Origin: Pedobacter sp. L105
Lineage (GTDB): Bacteria > Bacteroidota > Bacteroidia > Sphingobacteriales > Sphingobacteriaceae
Length of the DNA: 64,000 nt
Assembly (NCBI RefSeq): GCF_009765875.1
Contig: NZ_LMUP01000009.1
Span: 325,700 to 389,699, forward strand
Reading direction: 5' to 3'
The first letter of the stretch is position 1. Every line of letters begins with the position of its first letter. The notes under the pieces were generated by a model. The model made no database searches, had not been told where the DNA came from, and worked only from the letters and a program-made list of their open reading frames with translations. Positions 60,949 through 64,000 of this stretch are shown one piece after another. The position numbers and the translations under genes were made by a program.

Positions 60949-63516
60949 TTAGTTAAGCGGCAGGTTAAAATAAAAAGTAGAGCCTTTTCCTATTTCACTG
61001 GTCACTGCAATATTTCCGTGGTGGCGCTCTATGATTTCAGCACTTAGGTACAAGCCTATCCCAAAGCCCGAAATATGTTGAGTTTGGTTGCCTTCTACAC
61101 GATAAAACCGGTCAAACAACTTCTCCAGATCATGCGGGTTGATGCCCATTCCATAATCTTTAACACTAAACCGTACCTGCTTTTCTTTTACTTCACAGAT
61201 AACTTCTATATCTTTTGCCTGTGGGGAGTACTTGACGGCATTGCTCAGCAGGTTAGAGATCACAGAGCCTATTTTATCACGATCTGCAAAAATCTCCACG
61301 TGTGCAGATTTGACGATTGTGATTTGATGCGTAGGAGTAGTAAGCTGTGTTTCTTCTACCAGTTCTTCGATGAGTTTATCGAAGAAAAAACGTTCTTTCT
61401 GCAAGTGTATTTTACCAGATTCAAGGCGTGATATATTTAAAAAGCCATTGATCATGGAAGTCATCTTTTTAATCTGTGAAGTCACTTTTTCCAGGGCACT
61501 GATGTTAAATCTGTCTTCCGATTTTTGTGCTTTCTGAAGCAATATCTGCGTATAGCCATTCAATGATGTTAAAGGGGTTTTCAGCTCGTGGCTTACCATT
61601 CCAATAAAATCATTTTTGCGCAGCTCATCTTCTTTTTGTTCGGTGATATCCATAACTACGCCCGAAAAATGGTTGAAGCTGCCATCGCTTTCTAAATCGA
61701 ATTTACCTAGAGCTTTTACCCAGCGTAAGTTTTCTTCACCGGCGGCCAGGATAGGAAATTCGATATTGTAACTGGAATCACTTGAATTATTTGATCCTAT
61801 AGCCCTGATCACTTCATAACGGTGCGATTCGGGAATATGCGATACAGCCTGCTCATAGGATAAATCGGCCTCTGTTTCATAACCGAACAATTTTTTAAGC
61901 TGTGCAGATACAAAAAATTCCCTGGTTTTATGATTGAGGTGCCAGGTACCTACATTGGCTGCTTCTACGGAGAAACGAAGCATTTCTTCTGTTCTTTGCA
62001 GCTGTGTTCTGGAAAGCAATTTCTCTGTTACGTCTACCGCTACAACCATAATGGTAGTTGTTATATCCTGCTCATCCTGTATAGGTTGAAAGATAAAATC
62101 GTAGTAACCGGTTTTTAATTCGCCATTATGTTCAAACACAGTTTTAGCCTCATTGCCAAAATAGGGTTTCCCTGTAATAAAGGTTTCATCAAGGAGCTTT
62201 AAATAGGGCTGGTCTTCAAATTCGGGAAGGGCTTCTGCATATGTTTTACCAATAATATCGGTTGATTTGCCAAATATGTCCAGCATCATATCATTAACAG
62301 ATTCTACGATCAGTTCCCTGCCATTTAAAATGCAGATCGCTACCGGGGCTTGCTGAACCAGGAAGCGGAAGCGGGCTTCACTTTTGGCTACTTTATTGAT
62401 GGTCTTCAGCAGGCTTTCCCTGGTTTGCGACAGATCTTCATTAATGGTGATCAGCTCTTCATTATTTGCTGCCATTTCCTCATTTAAGGTTGACAGTTCA
62501 TCATTCATGTCGAGCAATTTAGATTCGCTTTCTTCCAGTTTTTTCCTGGATTCTACTTTGTCTGTCACATCAATAACAGTAGCTAATACCGCTGTTCTTT
62601 TTCCGCTATAATCAGTTAAAGGCTGATAATAGTAGTCTACAAAAAAACGCTTTGGCCCAATATCTTCCTTATTAAATATTACAGGTGTTTCCCTGTTAGC
62701 GATGGCATTTCCCGTTTCAAGAACCTGTTTCCATTGTCCGGGAAAAGGCTGGCTCCTTAATTCAGGGAATACCGTTAACATTGGTTTCCCAATTACTTCC
62801 TCTTTTGTTTTATTCCAGAAGGAGAGGATGGACTGGTTGGTGAGTTCTATCACCTGATTTGAACCACGTAGTACCACAACAGGGGCAGGCATCTGGTTTA
62901 AAATTTCCTCCAGCTGTTTTTCACTTTCTGCAAGATCTCTCACACGGTCGGCTACACGTTGTTCCAGTTCATTATTAAGATCCATCAGGCTTTGCTGCAT
63001 ATTGAGCATTTCTTCATTGATAGAATTTAGCTCTTCATTGGCAGCCATCAGTTCCTCGTTTAATGCCTGTTCAGTTTCTAAAGCATCAAAAGTATTTCTT
63101 GCCTGTGCCAGGGTTTGATGATTAAGATTGCGCTCAGTTACATCTGTAGCGGTATGCAAAATGCATTTTACCTTTCCACTGTCGTTTTTAACCGCGCGAT
63201 AGATAAAATCATAATAAAAGGTTTTCAGGTTTCCATCGATCATAAGGTTTGCCGGGGTATTTACATTTTGATAAGTAATACCTGTATTCCATACATTTTT
63301 GAGAATATCTATAAAAGGCTGTCCTTCTAATTCGGGAAGGGCTTCTATCAGTGGGATGCCAATCACATTTTTATCCCTTCCCCATATGTTAAGCATGGCA
63401 TGATTTGCCAGTTGGATAATCAGCTGTTCAGATGTGTAAACAGCTGTAGCATTAGGGGATAAGGTTAAGATTTCCAGCAACTCCTGGTCGGTGAAAATCT
63501 GATATTGATTGTTCAT
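60949..63516 (-). CDS. multi-PAS sensor histidine kinase
   Basis: An 855-residue cytoplasmic kinase without membrane helices. It has four PAS domains (about 10-130, 205-325, 380-495, 510-630); the first three share the phrase xVIGxPxxEALPELExQPFxxxL. Two coiled coils rich in repeated NEEL/NEEM units separate PAS1/PAS2 and PAS2/PAS3. Then HisKA (phosphoacceptor His 643 in MVSHELKTPLTSLNGYTQIL) and HATPase (NLLSNAVKYSP, DYGMGINPHDLEKLFDRFYRV, GFGIGLYLSAEII). No response regulator lies beside it, so its partner is elsewhere. Signal unknown; such kinases often sense redox, light or small ligands through PAS. Confidence 0.93.
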   Translation of the reverse strand: MNNQYQIFTDQELLEILTLSPNATAVYTSEQLIIQLANHAMLNIWGRDKNVIGIPLIEALPELEGQPFIDILKNVWNTGITYQNVNTPANLMIDGNLKTFYYDFIYRAVKNDSGKVKCILHTATDVTERNLNHQTLAQARNTFDALETEQALNEELMAANEELNSINEEMLNMQQSLMDLNNELEQRVADRVRDLAESEKQLEEILNQMPAPVVVLRGSNQVIELTNQSILSFWNKTKEEVIGKPMLTVFPELRSQPFPGQWKQVLETGNAIANRETPVIFNKEDIGPKRFFVDYYYQPLTDYSGKRTAVLATVIDVTDKVESRKKLEESESKLLDMNDELSTLNEEMAANNEELITINEDLSQTRESLLKTINKVAKSEARFRFLVQQAPVAICILNGRELIVESVNDMMLDIFGKSTDIIGKTYAEALPEFEDQPYLKLLDETFITGKPYFGNEAKTVFEHNGELKTGYYDFIFQPIQDEQDITTTIMVVAVDVTEKLLSRTQLQRTEEMLRFSVEAANVGTWHLNHKTREFFVSAQLKKLFGYETEADLSYEQAVSHIPESHRYEVIRAIGSNNSSDSSYNIEFPILAAGEENLRWVKALGKFDLESDGSFNHFSGVVMDITEQKEDELRKNDFIGMVSHELKTPLTSLNGYTQILLQKAQKSEDRFNISALEKVTSQIKKMTSMINGFLNISRLESGKIHLQKERFFFDKLIEELVEETQLTTPTHQITIVKSAHVEIFADRDKIGSVISNLLSNAVKYSPQAKDIEVICEVKEKQVRFSVKDYGMGINPHDLEKLFDRFYRVEGNQTQHISGFGIGLYLSAEIIERHHGNIAVTSEIGKGSTFYFNLPLN

Positions 63517-63721
63517 TTAAAAATCTCAGTAATATGATCAATAACGATCTCTCATTTGCAACGTGAAAACTCATCTTGTTATTGTGACGATAAAGTTAGT
63601 AAATCTTATTTTACTCTTCTGATTTAAAGCATAACAATCAACGTTTAAGGTATATGATTAATTTAACGTGAAATATGTCTGAAAGTAAATCACAAAATGC
63701 CTTTTATTTTGTAGTATAACT

Positions 63722-63946
63722 ATAGATAAGTATCATTATAAGATTGATGGAAAAGATATCATCATTCAGGAGCCTGAAGATGACTCTGGCCAGTATAAAA
63801 TAACCTGGGACGGTACCGATATAGGACACCTGTTTGTGGATGGGGTGCATCACGATTCAAACAGTCCTATTTGGAAAGGTACCACAACAGAAGTTAATCT
63901 GTTTGCTGACGAATTGGGCGCTTTTATTCAACGATGTCGTAAGTGA
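63722..63946 (+). CDS. small protein with lost or unusual start codon
   Basis: The plus strand reads KYHYKIDGKDIIIQEPEDDSGQYKITWDGTDIGHLFVDGVHHDSNSPIWKG and ends at TGA 63944-63946, about 74 residues of protein-like sequence. No ATG, GTG or TTG lies in frame at its beginning; the expected MDKYHYK position has ATA (63722). Either ATA is used, the start was lost by a G-to-A change, or the gene is a relic. Family not recognised. The region 63517-63718 upstream of the kinase shows no other gene. Confidence 0.4.
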   Translation: MDKYHYKIDGKDIIIQEPEDDSGQYKITWDGTDIGHLFVDGVHHDSNSPIWKGTTTEVNLFADELGAFIQRCRK

Positions 63947-64000
63947 AAAGATGTGGCAAAGCATCATCAATATAAACTGAACAGATTATCTGATTTTGTT

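Noticed and set aside
60949..63516. Repeated NEEL/NEEM segments in the kinase as a DNA repeat element
   Set aside because: The similarity is at protein level (coiled coil) and the underlying codons differ.
63747..63803. ATG at 63747 as a start for the last gene
   Set aside because: It is in another frame and runs into a stop after a few codons, while the protein-like frame lies beside it.
1..64000. CRISPR array, tRNA or prophage
   Set aside because: No regular spaced repeats, no cloverleaf-like sequences with a CCA-type end, and no phage structural or integrase genes were seen.

Overview
The window looks like chromosomal DNA of a Bacteroidota bacterium, most likely Sphingobacteriaceae (Pedobacter/Mucilaginibacter-like). 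The signs are a SusC/SusD pair driven by an ECF sigma factor and a FecR anti-sigma factor, promoters of the Bacteroidota type (TTG or TTTG, about 20 bp, then TAnnTTTG), a CzcA pump fused to TolC, GMC dehydrogenases paired with gluconate-dehydrogenase subunit 3, a GH127 enzyme and a LytS/LytTR pair. I see no tRNA, rRNA, CRISPR array, intact insertion sequence or intact phage gene.

1-23.6 kb is accessory and partly decaying. It holds the end of an M16 peptidase, then many small redox or detoxification genes, each next to a regulator: SDR/AraC, SnoaL-like, two HxlR genes divergent from a hydrolase and a ketopantoate-reductase-like gene, two GNATs, three aldo/keto reductases, several AraC genes, a cupin, a TetR/MFS pair, NmrA/AraC, and ygiD with an esterase. 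Broken genes are frequent: two AraC genes each lack one T in a T run, an alpha/beta hydrolase carries a stop and a deletion, and 16.7-18.5 kb is a graveyard of carboxymuconolactone decarboxylase, PEBP and AraC pieces. Operators can be read in the sequence: a 24-bp site shared by the TetR and MFS genes, palindromes at both HxlR intergenic regions, and a TGAGCC direct-repeat promoter duplicated in front of two paralogous aldo/keto reductases.

23.7-31.2 kb carries a GMC dehydrogenase with its small subunit, a divergent GH2 glycosidase, a DUF2911 protein and a LytS/LytTR two-component system. 31.4-47.2 kb is the most interesting block: ECF sigma, FecR, SusC with an STN signalling domain, SusD, ABC ATPase, an ABC-2 permease fused to a GldG-like domain, two tandem MutS-like ATPases without a mismatch-recognition domain, and a secreted M16 zinc peptidase. 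All genes point the same way with tight spacing. I read it as a candidate system linking uptake of a peptide or other ligand, signalling, ABC transport and proteolysis, in which the role of the MutS-like pair is unexplained.

47.5-53.5 kb is a divalent-metal efflux operon: a Cys-rich small protein, a CzcA-TolC fusion and an adaptor lipoprotein. 53.7-64 kb has a DinB-like protein, a LamG-GH127 enzyme, a second GMC/subunit 3 pair, a YciI-like protein, a four-PAS histidine kinase, and a small reading frame at the end that lacks a normal start. The two GMC pairs and the two glycosidases suggest oxidative sugar metabolism (3-keto-glycosides), which is inference.
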